Position numbers and translations under genes: made by a program. A stretch of 64,000 nucleotides of DNA from positions 20,386 through 84,385 of the forward strand of contig NZ_JSYZ01000023.1 in the NCBI RefSeq assembly GCF_001293465.1, written 5' to 3'. Position 1 is the first letter of the stretch, and every line of letters begins with the position of its first letter. Shown one piece after another: positions 15,896 to 23,967 of this stretch. The notes beneath the pieces are model-generated. The model did not search any database. It saw only the letters and a program-made list of their open reading frames with translations, and had not been told where the DNA came from. The stretch comes from Pseudomonas asplenii. GTDB taxonomy: Bacteria > Pseudomonadota > Gammaproteobacteria > Pseudomonadales > Pseudomonadaceae.

Positions 15896-17119
15896 ATGTT
15901 CGGCACCCTACTCGGCAAACTCTTCAATCGCCCGCTGACCGAAGAAGAGTTCGCCCGGAAGTTCATCCAGGCCGCTCGTCAGGCCGGCTATGGCGACCAC
16001 CTCGAATACGTGCCCGATGAGTTTCGGCTGCTGCACGGCAACGGTGGCTACTTCAACCTTCACAACGCGTTTCGCGACTACCAGAAGGCTGAGAAGCCGA
16101 AGAAGGCCGCCGTACTCGACGGCTACGTGGCCACGCTGCTCAACACCAAGAGCAAGACCCCGCAAACCTTCGCACAGGTCCGCCCCGCGCTGCGGCCGGT
16201 CATTCGCAACCTCGGCATGCTGGATGAAGTGCGCCTGCATCATGTTCGCAGCGAAGGCTGGGCAGCCCCCTACACGGTGGTCCACCGCGCCCTGGGCAAG
16301 GACTGCGTGATGCTGCTGGCGGTCGATTCCCCCGAATCCACGGCCACCTTGACCAAGGGGCCGGAGGAAAGCTGGGGCGTGACCTTCGACGAAGCCTTGT
16401 CGAGCGCGGTGCAGAACCTGCGGGAAACGACGCCGGAGGCCTTCGAACCCATCATCCCGGGGCTGTATCTGGGTCGCTGGGGCGACGGTTACGACATCAG
16501 CCGGGTGCTGCTGCCGGATGTCCTGCAGCGTGCCCCGATCAAGGGCCGCCCGGTGTTCATGATCCCCACCAACGACGTGCTGATGGTGACCGGCGACAAG
16601 GACGAGCAAGGCATGGCCCAGATGGTCGAGGTCAGCTTCAAGGCGATGGAAAACGGCCGGGCCGTCTCCAGCCAGATCTACACCTACCAGGAGCAGGACA
16701 TCGTCCCCTTCCAGGCCGGGAACGAAGCGCTCAAGGCGCGTCTTGCCACCCTGGAACACCTGCTGCTGCAGGGTACCTACCACACGCAGAAGGAACTGCT
16801 CGACAAGATCCATGAAGAGCAGCAGGAAGACGTGTTCGTGGCCTCCTACATGCTCTACCAGCGCTCGGAGGACGACAGCCGGACCTTCTCGATGTGCAGT
16901 TGGACACAGAGCGTCGACAGCCTGCTGCCCCAGACCGACCGGGTGGTCCTGGTCGAGCCGCAGGAGGATGGCAGCGCCCGGACCCAGGTGTTCGCATGGG
17001 ATGAGCTGGTGCCCAGGGTCGCAACGCTGCTGACACCGGCCAGTGTCTATCCTCCGCGCTATCGCACGACCGGCTTTCCCACCAGCGAGCAGTTACAGGA
17101 ACTGACGCCGCTGGGTTGA
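15896..17119 (+). CDS. DUF1444 (YtpQ-like) protein
   Basis: This 407-residue cytosolic protein begins MFGTLLGKLFNRPLTEEEFA and shows the general pattern of the DUF1444/YtpQ family: a LHNAFRDYQ block, VRPVIRNLGM-type segment, then WGVTFDEALSSAVQNLRE and PVFMIPTNDVLMVTGD. No catalytic motif, signal peptide or membrane helix is visible. AAGGAG precedes the ATG at good distance. It converges on the D-threonine aldolase-like gene with 30 bases between. The family call is moderately certain and the function unknown. Confidence 0.65.
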   Translation: MFGTLLGKLFNRPLTEEEFARKFIQAARQAGYGDHLEYVPDEFRLLHGNGGYFNLHNAFRDYQKAEKPKKAAVLDGYVATLLNTKSKTPQTFAQVRPALRPVIRNLGMLDEVRLHHVRSEGWAAPYTVVHRALGKDCVMLLAVDSPESTATLTKGPEESWGVTFDEALSSAVQNLRETTPEAFEPIIPGLYLGRWGDGYDISRVLLPDVLQRAPIKGRPVFMIPTNDVLMVTGDKDEQGMAQMVEVSFKAMENGRAVSSQIYTYQEQDIVPFQAGNEALKARLATLEHLLLQGTYHTQKELLDKIHEEQQEDVFVASYMLYQRSEDDSRTFSMCSWTQSVDSLLPQTDRVVLVEPQEDGSARTQVFAWDELVPRVATLLTPASVYPPRYRTTGFPTSEQLQELTPLG

Positions 17120-17149
17120 TGCCAGCGAGTGCGTGGCCCGCCGGGCCGA

Positions 17150-18283
17150 TCACCAACCGTGCAAGCGTCCCCACCGCCGCAGGCTCCCGTCCTCTTCCAG
17201 GGCCTCATAGCCGGGGAACTGGGCACCCGTGGCGCAGGCATGGTTCGGCAGGATGCGCAAACGGGTACCGATCGGGTAGCGCTCCAGCACATCGCACTCG
17301 ACCGACTCATGGGACGCGACGCCGTGCTCCTGGTTGGTACTGCTCAGCAGCAGGCCTTCGATAGGCGTCCCATCAGCGGCACAGACCTGCCCATAGCCAA
17401 AGTCCCGGGCCTGGGACTGGGTACCACGGTCGCGACTCATGGCCATCCACCCCGAGTCGGTGATGATCCAACCCTTCTGCGGCTGATGACCGATGACGGT
17501 GGTCAACACACTCAACGCCAGCTCAGGCATCGCGCAGACCCCGATGTTGAGCATCACCAGATCGAAGAACACATAGACACCCGCACGCAGTTCGGTGACA
17601 CCCGCCAGATCCGCGGCACTCAATGCCGTCGGCGTGGACCCCACACTCACCTCGGGGCATGGCAACCCTGCCGCGCGAATGGCTTGTGCCGCCGCCACGC
17701 ACTCGCGACGCTCGACTTCGGCCAGGGCCTGCAAGGCCTGCGGGGTGTCGAGCTTGTAGCTTTCGCCGGCATGGGTCAGAACCCCAACCAGAGTCACGCC
17801 GCCGTCGTGCAGGACCTTGGCGATCTCTATCAGCAACGGATCGTCGCTGCGCACTCCCGAGCGATGATGATCGCTGTCGATTTCGATGTAGACCTCGAAG
17901 CTGGCGCGGTGGCTACGGGCAAAGTCCACCATGGCCTGGGCGCCCAGCACGCTGTCGGTGATGATTTTCAGCGAGCAGCCCCGACGGCGAAGTGCCCAGG
18001 CCTGGTCGAGCTTGCTCGGGGCCATGGCCACGGCGTAGAGAATGTCCGTGATGCCGTCCGCGAAAAAGGCCTCGGCCTCCCTGAGCGTCGACACGGTAAT
18101 CCCGCTGGCTCCGGCAGCGATCTGTGCCCGAGCCACCTGCAGACACTTGGAGGTTTTGACGTGAGGCCGCAAACGCACACCCAGCCTGTCCGCCCGGGCC
18201 TGCATGCGCGCAATGTTGCGGTGCATGCGGGCGACATCGATGATCGCGGCGGGGGTGTTCAGGGTTTCGAGCGACGCACTCAT
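17150..18283 (-). CDS. D-threonine aldolase / D-serine dehydratase-like PLP enzyme
   Basis: The 377-residue protein has an alanine racemase-like PLP barrel with Lys43 in RLRPHVKTSK as the expected PLP lysine. Its C-terminal domain ends LPNHACATG, where His348 and Cys350 are the likely divalent-metal ligands of the DSD1/D-threonine aldolase family. Such enzymes cleave D-threonine to glycine and acetaldehyde or dehydrate D-serine; the sequence does not separate the two. The chosen ATG has TGGAG upstream, while a longer frame adds 26 implausible residues. It is divergent from a LysR gene, with a 7-bp dyad between them. Confidence 0.88.
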   Translation of the reverse strand: MSASLETLNTPAAIIDVARMHRNIARMQARADRLGVRLRPHVKTSKCLQVARAQIAAGASGITVSTLREAEAFFADGITDILYAVAMAPSKLDQAWALRRRGCSLKIITDSVLGAQAMVDFARSHRASFEVYIEIDSDHHRSGVRSDDPLLIEIAKVLHDGGVTLVGVLTHAGESYKLDTPQALQALAEVERRECVAAAQAIRAAGLPCPEVSVGSTPTALSAADLAGVTELRAGVYVFFDLVMLNIGVCAMPELALSVLTTVIGHQPQKGWIITDSGWMAMSRDRGTQSQARDFGYGQVCAADGTPIEGLLLSSTNQEHGVASHESVECDVLERYPIGTRLRILPNHACATGAQFPGYEALEEDGSLRRWGRLHGW

Positions 18284-18342
18284 GGCTGATCTCCAGGGGG
18301 ATGGTGAGCGCTGAAAACTAATACAGACACCCCATTCCCTGG

Positions 18343-18368
18343 TTAACGTCCCATTATCCATACGTTAA
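18343..18368. promoter_or_regulatory. LysR-type operator between D-threonine aldolase-like gene and LysR gene
   Basis: TTAACGT at 18343-18349 and ACGTTAA at 18362-18368 form a perfect 7-bp inverted repeat with a 12-base spacer, 11 bases before the LysR start. Such long-spaced T-N11-A type dyads are the classical recognition sites of LysR proteins at divergent promoters. Binding by the adjacent LysR is inference. Confidence 0.55.
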
Positions 18369-18378
18369 GCTCAGCTAC

Positions 18379-19284
18379 ATGATCAGCATCCCCGACCTGC
18401 AGTTGATGACCACCCTCGCCCGCTCCAGATCGCTGAGCGAGGCGGCTCGCCATCTGCAGGTGACTGCGCCAGCACTCTCGATGCGCCTGCGCAAGCTCGA
18501 GGCGGACCTGGGAGTACGTCTGGCGAACCGGGATGCCCGCTGCCTGAGGCTGACCGAGGAAGGTGAGCGGCTGGCGCAGGAAGGCCTGCAGTTGCTGCGG
18601 CAACTGGAGGAGTTGTCCGATTCGATGGTGTCACCCGACGGGGGACTGAGGGGCCACCTCAAACTGGCAGCCCCTTTCGGGTTCGGTCGCTTGCGCATCG
18701 CCCCCATCATCGCGCGCTTTGCCAAATTGCACCCGCGGCTCAGGCTCGAACTCGATCTGCGCGAAGCACCCTGGGCGGATCGACACAACTGCGATGCCGT
18801 GATCCATATCGGCCCCATCAGCGACAGCTCGTGGACGGCGCAGACCCTGGCCAGCAACGAGCGCTGGCTCTGCGCTTCCCCCGGCTACCTGAAGCAGTAC
18901 GGTGTGCCTCGACATCCCGACGAACTGGACCGGCACCGCTGCATTTCGATTCGGGAAAACCATGAACCGGCGACGGTCTGGCAACTGCGCAAAGGGCAGC
19001 TTCAGGCAACCCTGCCTATCACACCGGCGATGGTGACCAACGATGGCGGCGTGGCCCGTCGCTGGGCGGAACAGGATCTGGGGCTGGTGCTCAGATCGCA
19101 GTGGGATGTCGCCGAATCCCTGGCCAGCGGGTCATTGCTGCGGGTGCTGGCCGACTGGCAGTTCGAGTCCGCACCGATCCTGTTGCTGGTGCCAACGCGC
19201 AAGCAGCGTTCTGGCAAACTGCAAGCCCTGTGCAGCTTTCTCGGCGACTCGCTGCGTACGCCTGGCGGATCTGCGGACAGATAA
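18379..19284 (+). CDS. LysR-family transcriptional regulator
   Basis: The 301-residue protein has a standard LysR helix-turn-helix at residues 5-65 (SLSEAARHLQVTAPALSMRL) and a C-terminal effector domain starting near GHLKLAAPFGFGR. The latter is typical of the large TAT/CrgA-like group. It lies divergent from the D-threonine aldolase-like gene with a shared 95-base region containing the dyad described above, so control of that gene is likely. It converges on the 829-residue heme protein gene. Confidence 0.92.
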   Translation: MISIPDLQLMTTLARSRSLSEAARHLQVTAPALSMRLRKLEADLGVRLANRDARCLRLTEEGERLAQEGLQLLRQLEELSDSMVSPDGGLRGHLKLAAPFGFGRLRIAPIIARFAKLHPRLRLELDLREAPWADRHNCDAVIHIGPISDSSWTAQTLASNERWLCASPGYLKQYGVPRHPDELDRHRCISIRENHEPATVWQLRKGQLQATLPITPAMVTNDGGVARRWAEQDLGLVLRSQWDVAESLASGSLLRVLADWQFESAPILLLVPTRKQRSGKLQALCSFLGDSLRTPGGSADR

Positions 19285-19299
19285 GTCGGCATCACCCAG

Positions 19300-19315
19300 G
19301 CCACCGGCCGGTGGC
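19300..19315. terminator. Perfect palindrome after LysR gene
   Basis: GCCACCGGCCGGTGGC is a perfect 16-bp palindrome that can fold as a 6-bp stem with a GGCC loop. It lies 16 bases after the LysR stop, in the convergent space. No T-run follows, so termination is plausible but unproven. Confidence 0.4.
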
Positions 19316-19368
19316 ACTGTACAGGACGCCCGGAGGGTTAAGGCCCGTGTCCATGATGCCCTGGCCGT

Positions 19369-19397
19369 GGCCATCCCCTCACCCACAAGGGATGGCC
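19369..19397 (-). terminator. Hairpin after the 829-residue heme protein gene
   Basis: GGCCATCCC (19369-19377) pairs perfectly with GGGATGGCC (19389-19397) across an 11-base loop, 11 bases beyond the stop of the minus-strand gene. No strong T-run follows on that strand. Confidence 0.45.
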
Positions 19398-19407
19398 CGG
19401 CCTTGGC

Positions 19408-21897
19408 TTACTGGGCCGCGCCCCGGTCCTTGACGCTCAGCGAGTACTTCAGGGCCCGCTGCTGCTGGACACGTACATCCGGCAGGCCAATGGTTTCCGG
19501 GTTGGCGAAACCGGTGGGGGTACCGGAGCCAGCCGGAATATTGATGGCATCGAACAGGAAGCTGAAACCCTGCTTCAGTGCAGACTGGGCCACACCGTGA
19601 CAGCCCATGCAACCGCCCATGGTCAGGCTCTGGCTGCTGTGGTCATAGTCCGGCACCTTGATGTTGGCCACGTTGCGCATGTTGGTCAGGGTGTTGTTCT
19701 GCGGAACCGGGAAAATGTTGGTCCCCCGAAACAGCTGAATCCCCGGCTGGCTGCTCTCGACCATGATGTTGGCCAGGTAGTAGTCCGGGTCGGTCTCGTT
19801 GCTCGACGGGATGGCCTGCACGCCCTTGAGCCGGTAGTGCTTCCAGACTGAATTGCCGAACTGGCCACTGGCGTCCATCAGTTGCCTGACCTGCTCGTTC
19901 ACTGCGGCGACTTCAGCATGGGTGGTCTGCGGCTGCACCACCGTGATCGGACCGGCCTGTCCCTTGGGAATCCCGTTGCTGCCGGAGTAGATCGGCGGCG
20001 TATGCTTCGCATCGGCCAGGTAACCCTTGGGCAAGGTCACCCGGTGAATGCCCTTGCCGTCCGAGAAGGTCGCCACCGGCGGCGGCGTGTCATCCGGCGG
20101 CGAGGCGTAGGCGATCCTGTCGTAGTTGGCGATGTAGTAGAGCCCGGTCGGCGAATTGTCGGGCAGGTTCAGCGCATCTTCATGCTCGAAGGTGGCGAAG
20201 ATGAAAGTCGGGTAGTTGGGCGTCTTGTGGATGATGTGCAAGGCGACCAGTGCGTACTCCTCGTTATAGGCCACCGGCTTGCTGTCATCGCCGTGGTAGG
20301 TCACCACGGTTGCCGTGTGGTAGCGCGAACGCTGCGCCACCGGGATGTCAGCCAGCTTGCGCCAGGCGGCCTTGACTTCCACGGCACCGTTGGGCAGGAC
20401 GATGTGATCCGGGTAGCTCCTGAGGCTCTTCGCATACTCGTAGACCACCGGGTTGGCCTTGGCCTCGAACAGGATCTGGCTGTCGTTCGAAGGCGCGTAA
20501 TCGTTCCCCTTCATCGCCGCCTTCGGCGGATTGACCGGGAAAAATATCGCGTTCTGCCCGATCTGGGTCGCCTCATCGAGGTTGTTGTAATGGGCATAGC
20601 TGGCCCCCGGCGCCAACGGCGCCCCATCGGGGAACTGGACGTAGCTGTACTGCGGGCTGGAGCCGAACGGACGGGTTGGGCCGCCGACAGCGCTCTTGCC
20701 TACCGCCGGAAACAGCTCGGTGCGGTGGGCGAAGGTCTGCCACAGCAGGGGGTTGGCCGTTTGGGAGGCCTTGCCCGAATCGGCGAAGCTGCCGTTCGGG
20801 TTGCCCACCCCGCGGTTGGCCGGCAACGGGGTGTTGGCGGTGTTGTTCAGGGCGATGAAGCTGCGCCAGGCAAAGGTGGCATAGTCGGTATGGCTGATGC
20901 CGGTCGCCAGGTCCGATGGCAATGGTGGGTTGCTGCGGGTCAGGTCGTTTGCGCTGATCGCATAGGACACACCCAGCCCGGAGGGGTAGGCCGAATTGCC
21001 GGAGAAGCGCTTGGAGAAGTACGGATGCCAGTTCAACCCATCGGTCGAATAGAACGTGGTGGAACTGCTGCTGATGAACACCCGATCGTCAATCATCGCG
21101 GCGCTGTTCAGAAACCCCTTGAGCCCACCCTGGCCGGCAATCCCCTGCAGGTCACGCCGGGCGCCCCACTGGCCAGCCCGGTCGTAGGTACGCGCGAACG
21201 TGGCGCCATTTTCAAAGGCGTAGTAAGCCCACAACTGGCCGTTGTAGACCACCGGGACCATCGTCAGAATCGAATCGGCGGTCTCCTGGAAGGCCAGGCT
21301 TTCGCGGCTCCAGGCGATCCCGTCGCGGGAGCTGACCGAGTACACGGCCTTGCCCGAGTTCTCGCTGTACAGCACGAACAACTTGCCATTATACACCACA
21401 GGCTTATTGGTGACGGCAGTGTGATTCGTATCGATCGGCTGAGCCGTGGACCAGGCCGTTCCATCCTCGGAACTGACGGTTTTGAGCCGCCTCTGGGCGT
21501 CGGTGAAGGTCAGTACCAGCTTCTGGTTGAAGGCACTGACGGAGACATTGCCCAGTACACTGCCCACGTCAATGGCTTGCGCCCTGGACCAGTTGCGCCC
21601 ATCGGGCGAACTGGAGAAGTAGACATGTTTCTGGTCATAGTTGTTCGACCAGAACATATACACCTTGCCCTTGAACGAATTAACTGAAGGCACGAAATAG
21701 GCCGGCAGCGTAAATCTGACGGTACTCGAAAAGGCAGGCGTGCCACTGGCGGCGTCGGGTTTATCGAAAACATCGACTGCAATGCCGACACCCTGTTGCG
21801 GTGTCGCCACAATGAAATTTTCCGCATGGATCGAAAAGGTCGCCAATAAACCACACAGGCACACGATCGAGCGGCCAAGCACCGTTCTGAGGTTCAT
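19408..21897 (-). CDS. Exported beta-propeller and mono-heme (CXXCH) protein
   Basis: This 829-residue protein has a Sec signal peptide with probable cleavage after Ala25. An N-terminal sialidase-like or kelch-like propeller follows, with S-x-D-G-x-x-W blade motifs at 97-103, 143-149, 190-196 and 284-290. A long middle domain begins near TDYATFAWRSFIALN. A single c-type heme motif lies near the C-terminus (Cys763, Cys766, His767 in CMGCHG). It should be periplasmic or extracellular with one covalent heme. No enzymatic activity is recognisable. CGGAG precedes the ATG. It follows the nucleoside hydrolase gene on the same strand after 162 bases. Fusion of a propeller with a heme segment is unusual. 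Confidence 0.7.
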   Translation of the reverse strand: MNLRTVLGRSIVCLCGLLATFSIHAENFIVATPQQGVGIAVDVFDKPDAASGTPAFSSTVRFTLPAYFVPSVNSFKGKVYMFWSNNYDQKHVYFSSSPDGRNWSRAQAIDVGSVLGNVSVSAFNQKLVLTFTDAQRRLKTVSSEDGTAWSTAQPIDTNHTAVTNKPVVYNGKLFVLYSENSGKAVYSVSSRDGIAWSRESLAFQETADSILTMVPVVYNGQLWAYYAFENGATFARTYDRAGQWGARRDLQGIAGQGGLKGFLNSAAMIDDRVFISSSSTTFYSTDGLNWHPYFSKRFSGNSAYPSGLGVSYAISANDLTRSNPPLPSDLATGISHTDYATFAWRSFIALNNTANTPLPANRGVGNPNGSFADSGKASQTANPLLWQTFAHRTELFPAVGKSAVGGPTRPFGSSPQYSYVQFPDGAPLAPGASYAHYNNLDEATQIGQNAIFFPVNPPKAAMKGNDYAPSNDSQILFEAKANPVVYEYAKSLRSYPDHIVLPNGAVEVKAAWRKLADIPVAQRSRYHTATVVTYHGDDSKPVAYNEEYALVALHIIHKTPNYPTFIFATFEHEDALNLPDNSPTGLYYIANYDRIAYASPPDDTPPPVATFSDGKGIHRVTLPKGYLADAKHTPPIYSGSNGIPKGQAGPITVVQPQTTHAEVAAVNEQVRQLMDASGQFGNSVWKHYRLKGVQAIPSSNETDPDYYLANIMVESSQPGIQLFRGTNIFPVPQNNTLTNMRNVANIKVPDYDHSSQSLTMGGCMGCHGVAQSALKQGFSFLFDAINIPAGSGTPTGFANPETIGLPDVRVQQQRALKYSLSVKDRGAAQ

Positions 21898-21983
21898 GTT
21901 TTCACTCCGTTGAAGTGACCGCTGCCCCAGGCCGTGGAGTGTCCTGAAGCAACAGCATTTCCATTGTCTGCAAGAGGGGGATG

Positions 21984-22031
21984 GGCAACGCAGGGTCAGA
22001 CTCGACGAGACCGGTGCTCCCTGGCGTTGCC
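21984..22031 (-). terminator. Imperfect hairpin between nucleoside hydrolase and heme protein genes
   Basis: GGCAACGCAGGG near 21984 and CCCTGGCGTTGCC ending at 22031 are complementary apart from one bulged base, with a loop of roughly 23 bases. It could limit read-through from the nucleoside hydrolase gene. Confidence 0.3.
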
Positions 22032-22059
22032 GTTTGTGGGGCCACGCAGCCCCTGACGA

Positions 22060-23109
22060 TCATCGCGTGTTTTCTACCGTGGCCTCGGTCGATCGACCTG
22101 CGAGAGTGGCCAGATACAGCGACAGGACAAACCCGCTGGCGGCGTCCAGAGCAACGTCGACCGCAGACTTGGCCTCGTCCGGGATCAGTTGCCCGCTGGT
22201 GTCCTGCTCCTCGTTCAGTTCCTGCTCCACCCGCAGCTTGTAGGGCTTGAATGTGATCAGTTGCGGATCGGTGATGGCGACGGCCGCCAGCGGGTCCCAG
22301 AAATACAGGTAGTTGCCGATGCCGTGGACGATGGTCGAGCTGCCCAGCACCTGGGTGAGGAACTGTGCGACCGGATCTTTGATCTGCGAGAGCTGGCGCA
22401 CGAAATCCTGGGTGATGGGAATATCATTGGAGGCATTGAGCGCCACCAGTTGCACGGGAATCCCACTGTCGAAGACCAGTTGGGCGCCCAGTGGGTCCAG
22501 GAAGATGTTCCATTCGGCCACCTCGTTGGTGTAGTACGGCGTAGACCCCAGCGCGTCCTTGATGTTGCCGCCCGCACCGGGCTTGACGTACTGCGGCAGC
22601 AGGTTGCCGCCCATCACCACGATGCGCTCGACCTTGCTGCGCAAGAGTTTCTGCAAGACCGCGTCCGTCCTGGCCTGCCGGAACAGGTGGCCCCAGGTCG
22701 TGCCGCCGCCGATCAGCAGCACGGTGAACTTGTGGTCAGCGCTTTCCAGGGTTTCCCTGATGAACTCGACCGCGCCGGTGCGCGTCGGGTTGGCATTCTT
22801 GCGGGGAAATGCGGCGTCGTAATGTTTATCCGCCGCCTGGCGTGTATCGAAGGCAAAGGTGTTGCTATACAGCAGCGGACGCTGGAAGCCCGCCACGACC
22901 GGCGTCTGCTCGATGGTCTTGTCATTGAACAGCGTGAGGAAGTTGTTGATGTTTTCCACGCCGTGACTCAGGTGAACAGCCCCCACTCCGGTCACGGTGA
23001 TGCCGTCAACCTTGATCGCATGGTGCTTGAGCAAATACGAGATGGCCATGTAGTCGTCGAAATCGACATCGGTATCCACGAGCACATGTGTAAGCGGTTG
23101 CGCAGACAT
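22060..23109 (-). CDS. Inosine-uridine preferring nucleoside hydrolase-like protein
   Basis: The 349-residue protein shows the nucleoside hydrolase calcium-binding signature D-x-D-x-x-x-D-D near the N-terminus (Asp12, Asp14, Asp18, Asp19 in VDTDVDFDDYMA) and the mid-protein VERIVVMGGNLL block. Such enzymes hydrolyse N-ribosidic bonds of nucleosides. The motif departs from the usual DPGxDD wording and the C-terminal half diverges, so the substrate may not be a common nucleoside. No signal peptide is seen. The ATG chosen has AGGAGG at ideal spacing; a longer frame adds ten residues. It lies between the 45-residue peptide gene and the heme protein gene, all on the minus strand. Confidence 0.8.
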   Translation of the reverse strand: MSAQPLTHVLVDTDVDFDDYMAISYLLKHHAIKVDGITVTGVGAVHLSHGVENINNFLTLFNDKTIEQTPVVAGFQRPLLYSNTFAFDTRQAADKHYDAAFPRKNANPTRTGAVEFIRETLESADHKFTVLLIGGGTTWGHLFRQARTDAVLQKLLRSKVERIVVMGGNLLPQYVKPGAGGNIKDALGSTPYYTNEVAEWNIFLDPLGAQLVFDSGIPVQLVALNASNDIPITQDFVRQLSQIKDPVAQFLTQVLGSSTIVHGIGNYLYFWDPLAAVAITDPQLITFKPYKLRVEQELNEEQDTSGQLIPDEAKSAVDVALDAASGFVLSLYLATLAGRSTEATVENTR

Positions 23110-23256
23110 ATCCTTAGCCCTCCTGGCTAAATAACGCATTCAAGTCCGGTTCCAATACAAAACGATCCTGCTGCCCAAGCGTTCGGATGGCCTGTGGTGA
23201 CTTGATCAGAGAATCCTTGACGGACCCGGCGCACCGGATCCGCCATGCGACCTACC

Positions 23257-23394
23257 TCAAGGACATTCGCAAGTCGACGGACCGAACACCGGTCCGCTGC
23301 ACGGATCCTTGGACGGGCCGAACACCGGGCAGGCGGCTTGGGCAGTCAGAGAGACGCCACAGAGCAGGAACACGGCCAACAGTACTTTCTTCAT
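23257..23394 (-). CDS. Small secreted cysteine-rich peptide (45 aa)
   Basis: A complete short gene is readable with a consensus AGGAGG ribosome site seven bases before the ATG. Residues 1-20 (MKKVLLAVFLLCGVSLTAQA) are a textbook Sec signal peptide with cleavage expected after Ala20. The mature part is only 25 residues, contains four cysteines (22, 32, 42, 44) and two copies of the hexapeptide PVFGPS (23-28 and 35-40), and ends in CECP. This pattern suggests a disulfide-bonded periplasmic or secreted peptide. It lies upstream of the nucleoside hydrolase gene on the same strand. I do not recognise the family and infer no function. Confidence 0.72.
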   Translation of the reverse strand: MKKVLLAVFLLCGVSLTAQAACPVFGPSKDPCSGPVFGPSTCECP

Positions 23395-23967
23395 TTGCAA
23401 CCTCCTGAGGTTAATAATCGAACGTTCCCTGTCCCTGATCGAGGGTACAGTCGGTCATCACGGACACTCGCAGACGATCGCTCCCGGCAGCGGCCCCACA
23501 CAGGGATCCCCTCCCGACACTCGCCCACGAGTCGCCGGAGAGTAAAGATCAGCTCTGTCGAACGCGCCAGTGTGGTGGACGGCCGCAGGTCAGATGCAGT
23601 TCGCAGAACCCCGGGCAACCGAAAGACCGCTATTTTTCACCCAGGGCATGGCGTTTTTACGGAAGTCGCCTACACCTGTAGCAAGGAAGAACGGCACGCG
23701 ATCGACAAGGAGTCGATAGGCAATTCCCCCCTCGCATCCGCTGCGCACAATCCGTCTCCCCTTTTCCCGCATTTCCGGCAATTGCCGGGGATTGAACTCG
23801 TTTGTCCGGCACTGCCGAGGAGGTGAACCACCCCATGCCCTGCTGACCCGTGAAGCCCGTCTCGATGGCCAAACCGAGACCCAGACCAAGAAAAAAAGGA
23901 AAGCCCGGCTGAGCACGAGCACAGACTCGAAACGTGCCCGGCGTATTCCCCATCAAGGAGATAATCG
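23395..23967. other. Intergenic region, no supported gene
   Basis: This 573-base stretch separates the minus-strand peptide gene from the plus-strand heme protein gene and must hold promoters for both. The only notable element is the dyad AACCTCCTGAGGTT at 23399-23412, which contains the peptide gene's ribosome site. Open frames of about 110 and 190 codons cross it, but they have no ribosome site or recognisable domain and I do not support them. Confidence 0.5.
23399..23412 (-). promoter_or_regulatory. Ribosome-site dyad of the 45-aa peptide gene
   Basis: AACCTCaGGAGGTT on the coding strand is a 6-bp inverted repeat whose right arm is the Shine-Dalgarno sequence itself. In RNA a 5-bp stem with a four-base loop could cover the ribosome site, which would throttle translation. 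This is inference from symmetry only. Confidence 0.35.

Noticed and set aside
23770..23830. tRNA-like T-loop string (GTTCAATCCCCGGC on the minus strand)
   Set aside because: The bases flanking the loop cannot form the T-arm stem, and no acceptor or anticodon arm can be drawn.
23590..23922. 110-codon minus-strand frame with a hydrophobic start upstream of the 451-aa heme protein
   Set aside because: No ribosome site, the hydrophobic segment is interrupted by many Arg residues, and no known domain is visible.
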